Shown one piece after another: positions 8,857-17,158 of a stretch of DNA of 64,000 nucleotides. The translations under genes and the position numbers were made by a program. The stretch is from Salinimicrobium xinjiangense DSM 19287 (GTDB lineage Bacteria > Bacteroidota > Bacteroidia > Flavobacteriales > Flavobacteriaceae). The notes beneath the pieces were generated by a model that saw nothing but the letters and a program-made list of their open reading frames with translations, was not told the origin of the DNA and did no database searches. The number at the start of each line of letters is the position of its first letter. Within the stretch, counting starts at the first letter, position 1. Where the stretch lies: contig NZ_AUIG01000001.1 of assembly GCF_000423585.1 (NCBI RefSeq), positions 420,024 to 484,023 on the forward strand. Reading direction: 5' to 3'.

Positions 8857-8994
8857 AGATTAAAAGTTAGAGATTAGAAGTACGAAGTGAGTAGTTAGTC
8901 GTTAGTCGTTAGTCGTTAGTAGTTTTGGTTAATAGTCATTGGATAATAGTTGATGGATAAAATCTTGAACCTTGAATTTTGAACCTTGAACCTG
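8851..8994. repeat. Intergenic short tandem repeats
   Basis: The space between recQ and the truA-like gene is almost entirely low-complexity repeat. A 14-base unit AGTTAGAGATTAAA/AGTTAGAGATTAGA lies at 8851-8878, overlapping the recQ stop. The heptamer GTTAGTC is repeated four times at 8894-8921, the last with one change. CCTTGAA-type units are repeated at 8963-8994. Similar heptamer arrays lie at 35045-35085, and degenerate ones near 27001-27040. I see no gene and no RNA structure here. Confidence 0.85.
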
Positions 8995-8997
8995 CCG

Positions 8998-9783
8998 TTA
9001 GGCAAACTCTACCTTGTTTAATATAAGTCCGCTGCCGGGGGCGATATAGGTGATCTGCATTTTAACTTTGGGATCAAGGCTATTTTCAATCTGCTCAAGA
9101 GTGAGTTCGCCATTCCCCAGTTGTACAAGAGCTCCCATCATTAACCTAATCTGGTTTCGCAGAAATCCTGATCCGGTTACACGCAATAAATAAGATCTTT
9201 CGGGAAAAAAACTGGCAGTGTATTTCGTATTCAGGATGATCTCACAAATATCGATCTCTCTTTCCAGGATAGTATGTGCTGTAGGTTTTACACAATAATT
9301 GTGGAAGAAATGTGTCCCCTGGAACAGCTTTGCCCCTTCCATCATCATTTCAATATTGAGATCTTCGGGAAAAGTCGCCATTAAGGGGGCTGCAAAAGGA
9401 TGGCTTTTTTTTCCGAAGGCAAACAGGTAGAGGTATTCTTTCTTTTTAGGGTGTTGAATAATGTTGAAGGTCGCATCAACTTCTTCAATACTGAGTGCCC
9501 GAATATCCGGCGGGAGATTTTGGTTGAACAGCACCAGGAAATCGGCCATATTTTCCAGGGGTTCATGGTCTGTAAATAATTCAAAAGCCGATTCATGGGC
9601 AGAAACCATAGCATCTGTGCGGCTGGACCCAAGGATCTTGAACGGCTGTTCTCCAAGAACATATTTTAATGTCTTCTTCACCAGGCCTTCTACCGTTTTG
9701 AGTCCCGGTTGCCTTTGCCATCCATGCAGCCGGTAACCCAGGTACTGAATTTTTATAAGGTAATAATAACGCTGCCTTCTCAT
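8998..9783 (-). CDS. TruA-like tRNA pseudouridine synthase, divergent
   Basis: A 261-residue protein of the TruA pseudouridine synthase fold, which converts uridines in the tRNA anticodon arm (38-40 in classical TruA). The N-terminal IQYLGYRLHGWQRQPG and C-terminal FLRNQIRLMMGALVQLGNG blocks are typical. The catalytic loop reads SSRTDAMVSA with Asp57 kept. The nearly invariant GVHA that follows RTDA/RTDK in TruA is changed to MVSA, so this is probably a second, Bacteroidota-type paralogue with a different target site, or a main TruA of an unusual clade. It is monocistronic on the minus strand, facing recQ. Confidence 0.85.
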   Translation of the reverse strand: MRRQRYYYLIKIQYLGYRLHGWQRQPGLKTVEGLVKKTLKYVLGEQPFKILGSSRTDAMVSAHESAFELFTDHEPLENMADFLVLFNQNLPPDIRALSIEEVDATFNIIQHPKKKEYLYLFAFGKKSHPFAAPLMATFPEDLNIEMMMEGAKLFQGTHFFHNYCVKPTAHTILEREIDICEIILNTKYTASFFPERSYLLRVTGSGFLRNQIRLMMGALVQLGNGELTLEQIENSLDPKVKMQITYIAPGSGLILNKVEFA

Positions 9784-9884
9784 ATCTTGTTTTGTACGAA
9801 ATTAAATAAAAACTTCAGGTAAAAGCTCTGGAAATGTCTTTTATCTATAGGTCCTTTAACTTTTAGTTAAAATAATATGGCTGC

Positions 9885-9892
9885 TACTTTTG
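9885..9892 (+). promoter_or_regulatory. Bacteroidota -7 promoter box TACTTTTG
   Basis: Exact TAnnTTTG match 14 bases before the AI-2E family permease start. TTAG at 9863-9866 lies 18 bases upstream as a possible -33 element. Confidence 0.55.
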
Positions 9893-9905
9893 TATCTTCA
9901 TTGTT

Positions 9906-10985
9906 ATGGAAAATATGAAAAGCTCCAGAGGAAAGCAGATCTTATTCTACGGAACCCTTACCATACTTGGAATCTATTTTTTGTTTTCAGGTCTGGCAAA
10001 GGCAAGTGGATTTTTGATCCCTCTTGTTACAGCCATAATTCTGGCCCTGCTTATGATGCCCCTTTCCAGGAAAATGGAAAAAACATTCATAAATCGCATG
10101 GCTTCCTCTTTAATAAATACCTTTATTATTCTCCTGGCTTCTATAGGTTTTTTTGCTATAGTTTCCATGCAGGTCAAAACGGTGGTTGATGACTGGCCGC
10201 AGATCAAAGAGACCATGCAACCAAAATTTGAGAGAGTCAAGGATTTTCTTTTTGAACACACTCCTTTAGAGGAGCAGGACCTGGAAAGATCAGATAAGGG
10301 AACTAATGTTCCATTTATGGGGGGAGATTCCAATACCGGCCAAAAAGCAGCCTCTTTCCTCAATAAAGCATTTAGCTTTTTTGGAGATTACCTGCTTACC
10401 TTTATCTATATATTCTTTCTCCTCAATTACCGACACCGGTTCAAAGAATTTCTGCTTTTGCTTTTCCCCGATTCCAAACGTGACGAGGTAAAAGAAGTTA
10501 TTGAAAAATCTGCTAATGTGACCCGGAAATACCTGGTGGGAAAATTAATTCTCATTGGTTTTCTTGCTGTCCTCTACGCAATTGGGCTGGGGATATCTGG
10601 AGTAAATAATTTCATTTTAATAAGTTTACTTGCAGCTGTATTAAGCCTGCTACCTTATATAGGAAATATAATAGGATTTGGGCTGGCTATGATCTTTGGA
10701 TATTTGGTTTCGGGGGAAACAGGAGTACTTATAGGAATCATTATTACCTTCACGGTAGCTCAGTTTGTTGAAAGTTACATTCTGGAACCTTATATCGTGG
10801 GAGACCAGGTGGATCTTCATCCTTTATTCGTAATCCTATCGGTGATCATTGGAGGCATGGTATGGGGAGTAGCCGGTATGGTCCTTTCTATCCCAGTTCT
10901 GGCCATTATAAACGTGGTGTTTAACCATATATCACCTCTTAAACCATTCGGATTCCTGCTGAGTCAGGAGCAAGACAAAGATTAA
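9906..10985 (+). CDS. AI-2E family (PerM/YhhQ-type) membrane permease
   Basis: A 359-residue inner-membrane protein with paired N-terminal helices, a soluble segment (about 75-145; DDWPQIKETMQPKFERVKDF) and a C-terminal bundle of helices. The family signatures are LLPYIGNIIGFGLAMIFGY and the run QFVESYILEPYIVGDQVDLHP. Members export small molecules; roles proposed include autoinducer-2 export and Na+(Li+)/H+ antiport, so the substrate here is unknown. The start at 9906 follows the promoter box by 14 bases; a second ATG nine bases downstream is possible. It overlaps no gene and leads into the DUF1853 gene after 1 base, so the two form an operon. Confidence 0.9.
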   Translation: MENMKSSRGKQILFYGTLTILGIYFLFSGLAKASGFLIPLVTAIILALLMMPLSRKMEKTFINRMASSLINTFIILLASIGFFAIVSMQVKTVVDDWPQIKETMQPKFERVKDFLFEHTPLEEQDLERSDKGTNVPFMGGDSNTGQKAASFLNKAFSFFGDYLLTFIYIFFLLNYRHRFKEFLLLLFPDSKRDEVKEVIEKSANVTRKYLVGKLILIGFLAVLYAIGLGISGVNNFILISLLAAVLSLLPYIGNIIGFGLAMIFGYLVSGETGVLIGIIITFTVAQFVESYILEPYIVGDQVDLHPLFVILSVIIGGMVWGVAGMVLSIPVLAIINVVFNHISPLKPFGFLLSQEQDKD

Positions 10986-10986
10986 A

Positions 10987-11811
10987 ATGGAATTCACTCC
11001 TAAAGAGCAGTTCATGGGGTTTTTAGGGACTTCAGAAATCTTTGCCGAAAATGACATTTTTGAATACCCGTTATACCATACAGCCAGCCTGGTGCCGGGA
11101 GAGAAGTCTTACGAGATCTCTGCGCCCACTGCCAGTGTGCTCGGTAAACGTATGGAGTATTTCTTCTCCGCTTATATTTCCAATTTTACTTCGGAAAAGA
11201 TCCTGACCCAAAACCGGCAGATCATTCAAAATAAAGAAACTCTTGGAGAAATCGATTTCCTGCTGAAGGATCCAGTTTCAGAAGAGATCTCTCATGTGGA
11301 GTTGATCTATAAGTTCTATTTGTACGATCTGGATACAGGAACTTCAGAATTAGATCATCTCATTGGCCCCAACAAACGTGATTCTCTCAACCAAAAGCTG
11401 GAAAGGCTTAAAATTAAACAGTTTCCGTTGTTATTCCATCCGGCAACACGGGAATTGCTCAGCACTCTTGGGATAGAACCACAGGATGTTGTACAGAAAA
11501 TGTGCTTTAAGGCTTCCGTTTTTGTTCCGAAGCAATTTCAGCAAATCTCCTTCAGCAAGATCAATCCTGAGAGCATTGCGGGATTTTGGATAAAAGCTTC
11601 AGAATTCACTTTTAAAGATTTTGGTCAAAACCATTTTTTCACCCCTAAGAAGAAATTCTGGCCGGTTCCGCCGAAGGTGAACCAGACCTGGTTTTCTTTT
11701 GACCAAATAGTAAAACAGATTGAACCGCTCTTACACAAACATTTTGCTCCCATGCTCTGGATGAAAACTCCGGAAGGAGAACATTTGCGCTGCTTCATAG
11801 TATGGTGGTGA
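10987..11811 (+). CDS. DUF1853-like protein
   Basis: A 274-residue soluble protein that I match to DUF1853. The segment GEIDFLLKD (residues 91-99) followed by SHVELIYKFYLYD (about 105-117) resembles the D...(E/Q)xK core of PD-(D/E)xK nuclease-like folds, and IGPNKRDSLNQKLERLKIKQ is a further conserved block. A nuclease or nucleic-acid role is therefore conceivable but unproven. There is no signal peptide or membrane segment. It follows the permease gene by one base, so it is translated from the same message. No obvious functional link between the two is known to me. Confidence 0.7.
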   Translation: MEFTPKEQFMGFLGTSEIFAENDIFEYPLYHTASLVPGEKSYEISAPTASVLGKRMEYFFSAYISNFTSEKILTQNRQIIQNKETLGEIDFLLKDPVSEEISHVELIYKFYLYDLDTGTSELDHLIGPNKRDSLNQKLERLKIKQFPLLFHPATRELLSTLGIEPQDVVQKMCFKASVFVPKQFQQISFSKINPESIAGFWIKASEFTFKDFGQNHFFTPKKKFWPVPPKVNQTWFSFDQIVKQIEPLLHKHFAPMLWMKTPEGEHLRCFIVWW

Positions 11812-11974
11812 GTTCTTAGCAGAATATTAACGGCAAAACCTGAAGTAATTAAGGAAAAATTATGACCGCAGGCCCTGTGGCTTTTTTGTCATCTTAGTAT
11901 CTTAACTATGAATATAAATCTGGAAGCAGGCCTTGAATTTTTCGAAGAAGGAGCTTCCCAAAAAACTATAGATC

Positions 11975-13147
11975 ATGCCAATTTTGACAAAAGAACAATT
12001 TGAGAACTTAGCAAAATTTGACAATAATCCATGCGTTTCAATTTTCATTCCTACTCAAAGAGCAGGAAAAGACGTACTCGAGGAAAAAGATAAGATCAAC
12101 CTGAAGAGCCAGTGGAAAAAAGCTACAGAAGAGCTGAAAGCTATGGGCTATCCACAGGAAAAAATAGACAAAATAGGAAAGCCAATCGAGGGGCTGCTAG
12201 ATGATAGAGATTTTTGGAGACATCAAAGTGACGGACTGGCATTATTCCTTGCCGACGGTTTTTCTGAAAAATTCACACTACCTGTGAATTTCGAAACTTT
12301 CAATTATGTAGCCGATCATTTTTATCTAAAGCCTTTAGTGCCCATGTTCAACGGTGACGGAAGGTTCTTTTTGTTACACCTGCAAATGGACGATGTGAAA
12401 TTATATGAGGCTACACGATATTCCATTGGTGAAGTAGAGGTAGCAGACCTTGTGCCAGACCGGCTGGAAGACAGAGTAGGATATGATTTTGAAGATAAGA
12501 ACCAAAAGCATAAGACCCAGAGAAACAGCATTGGGGTAAATCCCGGCGGTACTTCCACTCAGCACGGATATGAACCCGCAACAAGAGATGATAAAAATGA
12601 GATACTCAGATTTTTTAGAGCTGTAGATAAAGGAATTTATGAGATTTTGCACAAGGAAAATGTGCCTCTGGTTGTGGCCTGCCAGGATGCTTATTTCCCT
12701 ATTTATAAGGAAGCAAGCCGATATAAAAATCTATATCCGCAAGTAGTTCCCGGCAATCCTGAAGCAGATTATGATAATATGTTCGACCTGCACGCGGCCG
12801 CTCTTGATACTCTTGAACCACATTTTAGAAAAGAGAAAGAAGAAAAAATGAAGGAATTCAAGGAGTTGAATCCCTCCCGAACCTCCACACGTATTTCGGA
12901 GATCATTCCGGCAATTTACGAGGGTAAGGTTGACACTCTCTTCTTACAGAATCGCGAAGACATCTGGGGAGATTACAATGAAAAAATGGCTTCTGTAGAT
13001 GTGCATGAAGAAAGAAGAAATGGTAGCATTTCATTGATGAACCTCGCTGCAAAAAAAGTGATCGAACAAAACGGTAAGGTATATCTTATCGAAAATGAAT
13101 TTATGCCAGATAAAAATGCAAAGATGAATGCGGTCTACAGATATTAG
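11975..13147 (+). CDS. baeRF-like protein (bacterial archaeo-eukaryotic release factor family)
   Basis: A 390-residue soluble protein resembling the bacterial baeRF families, distant relatives of the eRF1/Pelota middle and C-terminal domains. Features are an N-terminal beta-strand block NPCVSIFIPTQRAG (17-30), the segment SDGLALFLADGFSEKF (about 84-99), a central region FFRAVDKGIYEILHKENVPLVVAC and a C-terminal VDTLFLQNREDIWGDY. Members are proposed to act in ribosome-linked translation stress, often as orphans. Neighbours give no further clue. A strong terminator follows at 13166. The 163 bases upstream hold no clear promoter box. The family call is from remembered motifs and is moderately sure; the precise baeRF subfamily is not assigned. 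Confidence 0.7.
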   Translation: MPILTKEQFENLAKFDNNPCVSIFIPTQRAGKDVLEEKDKINLKSQWKKATEELKAMGYPQEKIDKIGKPIEGLLDDRDFWRHQSDGLALFLADGFSEKFTLPVNFETFNYVADHFYLKPLVPMFNGDGRFFLLHLQMDDVKLYEATRYSIGEVEVADLVPDRLEDRVGYDFEDKNQKHKTQRNSIGVNPGGTSTQHGYEPATRDDKNEILRFFRAVDKGIYEILHKENVPLVVACQDAYFPIYKEASRYKNLYPQVVPGNPEADYDNMFDLHAAALDTLEPHFRKEKEEKMKEFKELNPSRTSTRISEIIPAIYEGKVDTLFLQNREDIWGDYNEKMASVDVHEERRNGSISLMNLAAKKVIEQNGKVYLIENEFMPDKNAKMNAVYRY

Positions 13148-13165
13148 GCCCTTTGGATATTTCAT

Positions 13166-13198
13166 AAAAAAAGCTGCCTTTTTGGGGCAGCTTTTTTT
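13166..13198. terminator. Bidirectional intrinsic terminator
   Basis: A-run plus GCTGCC (13166-13178) pairs with GGCAGC plus T-run (13186-13198), a 13-bp stem with a 7-base loop. It sits between the convergent baeRF-like and plsC-like genes and can serve both. Its right end overlaps the last base pairs of the plsC-like stop codon. Confidence 0.85.
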
Positions 13199-13736
13199 AT
13201 GTGTAGTGGGCGACTTTTCCAATTACCTCAGAATAAAATCGTCTTATCCTATTAAAATCTTCTTCTTTATCTATGGTAGTAAAAAGAGGTTTAGAAATCT
13301 GTACTTTTTTCTTTCCAAAATCAAAAGCGATCATAACGATGGGAACCTTTGCAGTTCTTGCTATGTAGTAAAAACCTGTTTTCCAATCCTGAACCTTCTT
13401 TCGGGTTCCTTCGGGTGCAATAGCAAGTCTGAACTCTTCTTTATTTCCAAATTTTGCAGCCATCGCTTCCACCTTATTCTGGCCCGGAGTACGATCCAGC
13501 GGAGTGCCGCCCATCCATCTAAAGTACCAGCCAAAAGGGGGTTTAAAAAGTTCTTTTTTGGCAACAAATTTTATATCGACATCTAGGATGCGCCTAACGA
13601 GCAAGCCCAGATAAAAATCATGCCAGCTGGTATGCGGCACCACAATTACTACGGCTTTTTTTACATCTGCAGGCCAGCGTCCTTCAAACTTCCAGCCCAT
13701 AATTTTAAAATAAATGAACCTAGCTAACCAGTTCAT
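13197..13736 (-). CDS. 1-acylglycerol-3-phosphate acyltransferase-like protein (PlsC family)
   Basis: A 179-residue member of the lysophospholipid acyltransferase superfamily. The catalytic HX4D motif is HTSWHD (His35, Asp40), the glycerol-phosphate-binding EGTR motif is at 109-112 (APEGTR), and GGTPLDR around 76-82 is the third block. It lacks the longer N-terminal membrane region of classical PlsC, and the weakly hydrophobic start (NWLARFIYFKIMGW) may lie on the membrane surface. It probably transfers an acyl chain to a lipid or related acceptor. I chose the start at 13736, overlapping the end of the proline dehydrogenase gene by 17 bases; an upstream ATG at 13787 would add a charged tail and a much longer overlap. 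Confidence 0.85.
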   Translation of the reverse strand: MNWLARFIYFKIMGWKFEGRWPADVKKAVVIVVPHTSWHDFYLGLLVRRILDVDIKFVAKKELFKPPFGWYFRWMGGTPLDRTPGQNKVEAMAAKFGNKEEFRLAIAPEGTRKKVQDWKTGFYYIARTAKVPIVMIAFDFGKKKVQISKPLFTTIDKEEDFNRIRRFYSEVIGKVAHYT

Positions 13737-14931
13737 TCTCTCTATTGCTCTTGGTGATCTCTCCGCCCCTTCTCTTTCGCTCTTCATAGAGGAGCGCTAA
13801 CTCCCTTCCGGTTTGACCTTTTACAGAAGTGTTCTCCTCGGCGCGTCTAATGAGATAAGGCACCACCTCCCGTACCGGACCAAAAGGTACCAGCTTGGCA
13901 ACATTGTATCCTGCCTCAGCCAAATTATAACTAATGTGTTCACTCATCCCAAATAGTTGTGAGAACCACACCCGGTCATCATTTTTATCAATGCCTTTGT
14001 CTTCCATGATCTGAAGGGCAAGATAGTTACTCATTTCATTATGGGATCCAATAAAAACAGAGATATCATCAATGTGTGCAAGGCAGTATGTCAAAACTCC
14101 GTTATAATTCACATCTGTAGCTTCCTTGTTCTCACATATAGGTGATAAATATCCCATTTTGGCAGCTCTTTCATTTTCCTTCTCAAGGTAAGCCCCCCTA
14201 ACAATTTTTGCACCGACTATAAAGCCCTGTTCTTTTGCACGGCTATGAAGATCTTTTATATACTGCATTCTGTCCCAGCGATAACACTGAAGCGTGTTGA
14301 AGATGATCGCTTTTTCGCGGTTGTACTTGAACATCATCTCTTCAATAAGTATATCTGCAGCATCCTGCATCCAGCTTTCTTCGGCATCTGCCAGCAGTCT
14401 TACCCCCTGCTTGTATGCTTCTTCACAGATCCTATTGACACGATTCTTAACTCTTTGCCATTCCTCTTCCTCTTCCAGGGAAAGACTGGCGTTAGCAGAA
14501 ACTTTTTGCCAAAGTTCAAATCTTCCTATTCCAGTAGGCTTAAAAACAGCGAAGGGCATTTCCTCTCTTCCGGAAATGAATTTGACAATATTTGTTTTAC
14601 GTTCAATGGCTTTTTCGAATTCACTCTCTTTCTCCTTGCCTTCAACCGAATAGTCAAGTATACTGTGAAGATTCTTGGAGTACATCTTTTCTATGGTTGG
14701 CAAACAATCTTTCTCGGTAACCCCCCCACAAAACTGGTTAAAAACAGTTTTTTTTATCAGGGTTTCTACAGGTAAATGCACCTTTAGAGCCAGGTTAGTC
14801 ATTGTTGTTCCTGCCTTAACCAGAAGTGGGCGATCAATCATTTCAAAAAGAAAAATTGCCCTGTTGAGTTCTGAGTCAGATTTTAATCTGAAAGCTGTCT
14901 CAGTATCATTGAAAATCTTTTTTGTGATCAT
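13720..14931 (-). CDS. Proline dehydrogenase
   Basis: A 403-residue monofunctional FAD-dependent proline dehydrogenase, oxidising proline to 1-pyrroline-5-carboxylate as the first step of proline breakdown and passing electrons to the quinone pool. The barrel motifs are KIVRGAYLEKEN, IGSHNEMSN, VWFSQLFGMSEH and the C-terminal PYLIRRAEENTSV, the proline/FAD-binding end. The stand-alone enzyme without an aldehyde dehydrogenase domain is usual in Bacteroidota. A -7 box lies 19-26 bases upstream. The gene overlaps the plsC-like gene and should be cotranscribed with it. Confidence 0.93.
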   Translation of the reverse strand: MITKKIFNDTETAFRLKSDSELNRAIFLFEMIDRPLLVKAGTTMTNLALKVHLPVETLIKKTVFNQFCGGVTEKDCLPTIEKMYSKNLHSILDYSVEGKEKESEFEKAIERKTNIVKFISGREEMPFAVFKPTGIGRFELWQKVSANASLSLEEEEEWQRVKNRVNRICEEAYKQGVRLLADAEESWMQDAADILIEEMMFKYNREKAIIFNTLQCYRWDRMQYIKDLHSRAKEQGFIVGAKIVRGAYLEKENERAAKMGYLSPICENKEATDVNYNGVLTYCLAHIDDISVFIGSHNEMSNYLALQIMEDKGIDKNDDRVWFSQLFGMSEHISYNLAEAGYNVAKLVPFGPVREVVPYLIRRAEENTSVKGQTGRELALLYEERKRRGGEITKSNRENELVS

Positions 14932-14949
14932 TAGAGATAATTAGTAATA

Positions 14950-14957
14950 CAAAGATA
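14950..14957 (-). promoter_or_regulatory. Bacteroidota -7 promoter box TATCTTTG (minus strand)
   Basis: Exact TAnnTTTG match read on the minus strand, 19 bases before the proline dehydrogenase start. No good -33 TTG is visible. Confidence 0.45.
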
Positions 14958-15029
14958 ATTATTGAGTGGAGATTGTTAGGAATTTTCTCCTTATTTTCGA
15001 GCCTTTATTGCACATTTTTTAATCCAATT

Positions 15030-16094
15030 ATGAATAGAATTTCACCCGCCGGGACGGTGGTATTTAATCTGGAAGGGTATCAAAAATTTAGCCGGTTTCT
15101 TGAAGAAAAACGTTTTTCAAAATTATTCGTTTTAGTTGATACAAATACCCATCAACATTGTCTTCCTTCTTTTTTACAAAAACTGGAAACAGAAATTCCA
15201 GTAGAGGTACTGGAAATTGATAACGGGGAAGAATATAAGAATCTTGAGACCTGTGGCGGACTATGGAATGCCTTATCTGAACTGGAAGGAGACAGAAAAA
15301 GCCTGTTGATAAATTTGGGAGGCGGAGTGGTGACCGATCTTGGAGGATTTGTTGCTTCCGCTTTTAAAAGAGGTATTTCCTTTGTTCACTTCCCTACTAC
15401 CCTTCTGTCTATGGTGGATGCTGCAGTAGGTGGAAAAAATGGAGTGAACCTGGGAAATCTTAAGAATCAGGTAGGGATCATTAGAGAACCGGAAATGGTA
15501 GTGACAGACACTTCTTTTCTTTCGACTTTACCCGCAGCCGAAATGCGCAGCGGCCTGGCCGAAATGTTTAAGCACGGGCTTATAGCAGATGAAGATTACT
15601 GGAGCCGGCTTATTAATTTAAGGGAACTGGATCTTAATGATCTTGACGGTTTAATAAGAGAATCTATTGTTATAAAGGAGAGGGTTGTTCAACAGGATCC
15701 TTTGGAAAATAATCTTAGAAAAAGTCTCAACTTTGGTCATACGCTTGGTCATGCTGTTGAATCTTATTTCCTGGAGCAACCCGATAAGGAAAAGTTACTT
15801 CATGGAGAAGCTGTTGCTGCGGGAATGGTGATGGCCGGCTTTTTATCCACAGAACTCGAAAATTTTTCGCTGGAAAAAAGAGATGAAATTCGCCGGGTGA
15901 TCCATGCGATGTATGGAAAAATTAACCTGCGTAAGGAAGACGAAGAAAAAATTATGCACCTCATGAAATTTGATAAAAAAAATGAGGGAGGAAGAATAAA
16001 TTTTGTTCTTTTGCGCAGGATCGGAGAACCGGTAATAGACCGCGAGGTACCGAATAGTCTTATTTCAGAAGCTTTCAGGTATTATCTTGATTAA
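15030..16094 (+). CDS. aroB: 3-dehydroquinate synthase
   Basis: A 354-residue NAD+- and metal-dependent enzyme of the shikimate pathway, converting DAHP to 3-dehydroquinate. Visible blocks are the nucleotide-binding GGGVVTDLGGFVAS, KRGISFVHFPTTLLSMVDA, GGKNGVNLG, and the metal ligands in SLNFGHTLGHAVES and LLHGEAVAAGM. The true start is the ATG at 15030: the frame can be extended to a TTG at 14973, but that adds only an unconserved hydrophobic stretch. It stands alone, divergent from proline dehydrogenase, with no other aro gene nearby, which is common in this phylum. Confidence 0.95.
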   Translation: MNRISPAGTVVFNLEGYQKFSRFLEEKRFSKLFVLVDTNTHQHCLPSFLQKLETEIPVEVLEIDNGEEYKNLETCGGLWNALSELEGDRKSLLINLGGGVVTDLGGFVASAFKRGISFVHFPTTLLSMVDAAVGGKNGVNLGNLKNQVGIIREPEMVVTDTSFLSTLPAAEMRSGLAEMFKHGLIADEDYWSRLINLRELDLNDLDGLIRESIVIKERVVQQDPLENNLRKSLNFGHTLGHAVESYFLEQPDKEKLLHGEAVAAGMVMAGFLSTELENFSLEKRDEIRRVIHAMYGKINLRKEDEEKIMHLMKFDKKNEGGRINFVLLRRIGEPVIDREVPNSLISEAFRYYLD

Positions 16095-16208
16095 CAGTGA
16101 AAAGGAGATTATTTTAAAATCCTAAGACATTAAATTTTTTATTTATTTTAACGGCAGCGGAAGAATGAATCATTATTTTCGCTTAGATGGAGGACCAAAA
16201 AAACATTT

Positions 16209-16541
16209 ATGAAAAGAATTATTGTTGACTACAAGAAACTTACTCCCGAAATTTTAGGATTGTTGGTGGAAAAATATCCCGATGGATATGATGACGATCA
16301 GATCATCTCTTTTAGAAATGCCAAAAATGAAACCGTTGAAGCGGTCGAGGTAAGAACAGAAGACAGTATTTATCTTGTTAAAGTGAGTACGCGTCTTGAA
16401 AACACCATGGCCAATTATGACGAAGATGATTATGATGACGCAGATTTTAATGAGCCAATTGTTGAGATACCCGAAAAACCTGAAGATGAAGTAGAAGATG
16501 AACTTGATCAGGACGAAGAAGACGAAGACCAAGAAGTATAG
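16209..16541 (+). CDS. Conserved hypothetical acidic protein
   Basis: A 110-residue protein of unknown function. Residues 1-70 look folded (MKRIIVDYKKLTPEILGLL, ISFRNAKNETVEAVEVRTED). From about residue 69 the tail is almost only Asp and Glu, with many consecutive acidic residues up to the stop. Small Flavobacteriia proteins of this sort are widespread and are sometimes mislabelled as DNA primase. The acidic tail could mimic nucleic acid or bind a basic partner, which is speculation. It has its own terminator at 16559 and lies 114 bases after aroB, so it may share aroB transcripts. Confidence 0.75.
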   Translation: MKRIIVDYKKLTPEILGLLVEKYPDGYDDDQIISFRNAKNETVEAVEVRTEDSIYLVKVSTRLENTMANYDEDDYDDADFNEPIVEIPEKPEDEVEDELDQDEEDEDQEV

Positions 16542-16558
16542 TTACAAATACATGTAAA

Positions 16559-16592
16559 AAGAAGCCGCTTGAAAAAGCGGCTTCTTTTTTTC
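16559..16592. terminator. Bidirectional intrinsic terminator
   Basis: AAGAAGCCGCTT (16559-16570) pairs with AAGCGGCTTCTT (16575-16586), a 12-bp perfect stem with a 4-base loop and then a T-run. It separates the acidic protein gene from the convergent PfpI gene. Confidence 0.9.
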
Positions 16593-16609
16593 ATTTTAGG
16601 AAGGTTTGA

Positions 16610-17158
16610 TCAGGCATGTTGTTCCGCATGCTTTCCTTCTTTAATTTCCTCTATCAGTTTGCCGTTAAAGGCAGGAAGATCATCGGGATTTCTACTGGTC
16701 ACAAATCCCTGGTCTACTACTACTTCTTCATCTACCCAGTTAGCTCCTGCATTCACAAGGTCATCCTTTAAGGTATGATATGAAGTCATAGTCCTACCTT
16801 TAACTACACCCGCACTTATAAGAGTCCAGGGAGCATGACAAATTGCTGCGACAGGTTTTTTTTGCTCAAAAAAGTCCCGTACGAAGGTCTGAGCTTTTTT
16901 ATTTGTTCTAAGGTTATCGGGATTCATTACTCCTCCTGGCAGGACCAGGGCATTGTAATCTTTAGCACTAACCTCACCCAACACCTTATCTACATTGTAT
17001 TCCTTTGACCAATCGGTCTTGTCCCAGGCTTTGATCTTGCCCGATTCCGGGCTTACTATATGAACCTCAAATCCCTCGTCTTCCATAGCTTCTTTTGGAG
17101 AGGTAAGTTCAACTTCTTCAAATCCATTTGTCGCTAAAATTGCTACTTTCTTTTTCAT
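16610..17158 (-). CDS. DJ-1/PfpI family protein (YhbO/PfpI type)
   Basis: A 182-residue class I glutamine-amidotransferase-like protein. The nucleophile elbow is AICHAPW with Cys107-His108, and Glu15 (NGFEEVELT) is the matching conserved acid. LVLPGGVMNPDNLR is the second signature. The PfpI/YhbO branch is linked to stress protection, with proposed protease, deglycase or glyoxalase activity. I place the start at 17158 (MKKKVAILATNGFEE) since family proteins begin there; an ATG at 17215 would add a non-conserved 19 residues. Single gene; the 256 bases upstream hold no recognisable gene or clear promoter box. Confidence 0.93.
   Translation of the reverse strand: MKKKVAILATNGFEEVELTSPKEAMEDEGFEVHIVSPESGKIKAWDKTDWSKEYNVDKVLGEVSAKDYNALVLPGGVMNPDNLRTNKKAQTFVRDFFEQKKPVAAICHAPWTLISAGVVKGRTMTSYHTLKDDLVNAGANWVDEEVVVDQGFVTSRNPDDLPAFNGKLIEEIKEGKHAEQHA

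Noticed and set aside
8894..8921. GTTAGTC repeats considered as a CRISPR array
   Set aside because: The units are 7 bases, directly abutting, with no spacers and no cas genes nearby.
11908..12003. 31-codon frame overlapping the baeRF-like start
   Set aside because: Overlaps a real gene out of frame, has no recognisable sequence and no promoter box; too weak to call as a gene.
13128..13586. Plus-strand frame of 152 codons over the plsC-like gene
   Set aside because: It is antisense to a clear acyltransferase with both catalytic motifs and runs through the terminator at 13166; the product is cysteine/serine/phenylalanine-rich noise.
16254..16532. Minus-strand frame opposite the acidic protein
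   Set aside because: A shadow of the Asp/Glu codon run, giving only Ile/Val/Phe-rich sequence.
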